Shown: positions 62,716 through 64,000 of the stretch, in pieces
How the letters are laid out: each line of letters opens with the position of its first letter
Position numbering within the stretch: position 1 is the first letter of the stretch
NCBI RefSeq assembly: GCF_028747785.1
Contig: NZ_CP118158.1
Span: 1 to 64,000 of the forward strand
DNA from: Halosimplex aquaticum
Lineage (GTDB): Archaea; Halobacteriota; Halobacteria; Halobacteriales; Haloarculaceae
Direction: 5' to 3'
DNA length: 64,000 nt
Notes under the pieces: model-generated
The model's database searches: none
What the model saw: the letters and a program-made list of their open reading frames with translations, nothing else
What the model was told of the DNA's origin: nothing
Translations under genes and position numbers: made by a program

Positions 62716-64000
62716 ATGAGCAGCGAAGAGACAGACGACGCGACGGACGGGACGGGTACAGCAGCGGGCGGCGACGCGACCGACGACGAGTCGCCGCTCG
62801 AAGAGCTCCGCCGACGCCGCGAGGAGTCGCGCATGGGCGGCGGCGAGGTGCGCATCGAACGCCAGCACGCTCGCGGGAAGATGACCGCCCATGAGCGCGT
62901 CGAGTACCTCCTCGACGACGGCACCTTCACCGAGATCGACGCCTTCGTCGAACACCGGGCGACCTCCTTCGGGATGGACGAGAAGGAGTTCCCCGGCGAC
63001 GCGGTCGTCACGGGCTACGGCGACGTCAACGGCCGGAAGGTGTTCGTCTTCGCCCACGACTTCACGGTCCTGGGCGGATCGGTCGGCGAGGTCGTCGCCG
63101 AGAAGATATGCAAGGTGATGGACCGGGCGACCGACGCCGGCGTACCGGTCGTCGGCCTCAACGACTCCGGCGGCGCGCGCATCCAGGAGGGCGTCGACTC
63201 TCTCGTTGGGTTCGCCAAGATCTTCGAGCGCAACACGAAGGCCTCGGGGATGATCCCCCAGATATCGGCGATCATGGGGCCCTGTGCCGGCGGCGCGACC
63301 TACTCGCCGGCGCTGACGGACTTCACGTTCATGGTCCAGGACACCTCGCACATGTTCATCACCGGCCCGGACGTCATCGAGACGGTCACCGGCGAGCAGG
63401 TGTCCAAGGAGGAACTCGGCGGCGCCGGCTCGCACTCCACGAAGTCAGGCGTCGCGCACTTCGCCTGCCAGGACGAGGAGGAGGCGCTGGACAACATCCG
63501 ACGGCTGCTCTCGTACCTGCCGCAGAACAACATGGAGGACCCGCCGCGGGTGTCGTCGTGGGACGACCCCGACCGGGAACTCGACGGGATCACCGACATC
63601 GTGCCCGAAGCGCCGCGCAAGCCCTACGACATGACGAAGGTGATCGACCGCGTGGTCGACGAGGACTCCTTCTTCGAGGTCCACGAGAACTGGGCGCGCA
63701 ACGTCGTCGTCGGCTTCGCCCGGATGGACGGCCGCGTCGTCGGCGTCGTCGCCAACCAGCCCCGCGTCAGCGCGGGGACGCTAGACATCGACGCCTCCGA
63801 GAAGGCCGCACGGTTCGTCCGGACCTGCGACTCGTTCAACGTCCCCATCGTGACGCTCGTCGACGTGCCGGGGTTCATGCCCGGCACCGACCAGGAGCAC
63901 AACGGCATCATCCGCCGGGGCGCGAAGCTCATCTACGCCTACGCCGAGGCGACGGTCCCCCTGCTGTCTGTCGTCGTCCGGAAGGCGTACGGCGGCGCCT
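62716..64000 (+). CDS. acyl-CoA (propionyl/acetyl-CoA) carboxylase carboxyltransferase subunit, partial
   Basis: First 428 codons of the biotin-dependent carboxylase beta subunit; the gene continues beyond the right edge. After an acidic N-terminus: [80 protein letters not shown], and [20 protein letters not shown], all carboxyltransferase motifs with the oxyanion Gly-Gly/Ala pairs. Near an SDR, it probably works in propionyl-CoA or methylmalonyl-CoA metabolism. No break in the visible part. Confidence 0.92.
   Translation, partial: MSSEETDDATDGTGTAAGGDATDDESPLEELRRRREESRMGGGEVRIERQHARGKMTAHERVEYLLDDGTFTEIDAFVEHRATSFGMDEKEFPGDAVVTGYGDVNGRKVFVFAHDFTVLGGSVGEVVAEKICKVMDRATDAGVPVVGLNDSGGARIQEGVDSLVGFAKIFERNTKASGMIPQISAIMGPCAGGATYSPALTDFTFMVQDTSHMFITGPDVIETVTGEQVSKEELGGAGSHSTKSGVAHFACQDEEEALDNIRRLLSYLPQNNMEDPPRVSSWDDPDRELDGITDIVPEAPRKPYDMTKVIDRVVDEDSFFEVHENWARNVVVGFARMDGRVVGVVANQPRVSAGTLDIDASEKAARFVRTCDSFNVPIVTLVDVPGFMPGTDQEHNGIIRRGAKLIYAYAEATVPLLSVVVRKAYGGA

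Noticed and set aside
60505..64000. A siderophore or PHB gene cluster
   Set aside because: No NRPS/NIS synthetase and no PhaC/PhaE gene are visible; one reductase and one carboxylase subunit are not enough to claim either cluster.

Overview
The window comes from a haloarchaeon. The DNA is GC-rich. Nearly every protein is loaded with Asp and Glu. Tat signals with lipoboxes are common, one protein has a PGF-CTERM tail, many starts are leaderless (a TATA box 24-32 bp before the ATG or GTG), and archaeal core genes are present (TFE alpha, Trm56, Cdc48/VAT, GHMP-type shikimate kinase). Menaquinone synthesis by the Men pathway, GfcR and glucose 1-dehydrogenase all fit Halobacteria. A Haloarculaceae-like genus is my inference only. 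I see no insertion sequence, CRISPR array, toxin-antitoxin pair or defence island; the window reads as chromosomal core.

Layout. 1-5 kb: DabA/DabB-type inorganic-carbon uptake pair, an Lrp/AsnC regulator, shikimate kinase plus chorismate mutase. 5-13 kb: small zinc-ribbon and AhpD-like proteins, a CDC48 with an unusual glycine-rich linker, an aldehyde dehydrogenase, a 750-bp hairpin-rich spacer, a DUF4349 lipoprotein, a nitrilase. 13-26 kb: small regulators, a PhoU-like protein, an ATP-NAD kinase homologue, CinA, the tfe/DUF2110/DUF5803 operon, trm56, and assorted envelope and signalling genes. 27-38 kb: the menaquinone locus (menE, menC, menA, menB, menD, menF on the minus strand), interrupted by RidA and a plus-strand membrane J-protein. 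38-42 kb: enoyl-CoA hydratase, P450, tRNA-Arg(CCU) with a repeat-rich flank, TatA. 42-53 kb: peroxiredoxin, HD hydrolase, MFS, then a sugar-catabolic regulatory neighbourhood (GfcR, HAD, Gfo/Idh/MocA, Gdh, TrmB, FilR1-type HTH). 53-62 kb: two glycosyltransferases, then an iron ABC transporter and a GT75/RGP-like gene, each preceded by a DtxR-type iron box. 62-64 kb: a PhaB-like reductase and a truncated acyl-CoA carboxylase beta subunit.

The most striking technical observation is that about 20 genes in the first 40 kb carry single-base frame breaks (about 26 sites), mostly at short G or C runs, while none of the genes from 40.8 to 64 kb does. I read these as assembly or base-calling errors and annotate the affected loci as functional CDSs with frameshifts. 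The most interesting biological signals are the paired iron boxes that tie an RGP-like glycosyltransferase to iron uptake, and a family of intergenic hairpin clusters at about 6.2, 10.3, 31.6 and 41.5 kb.
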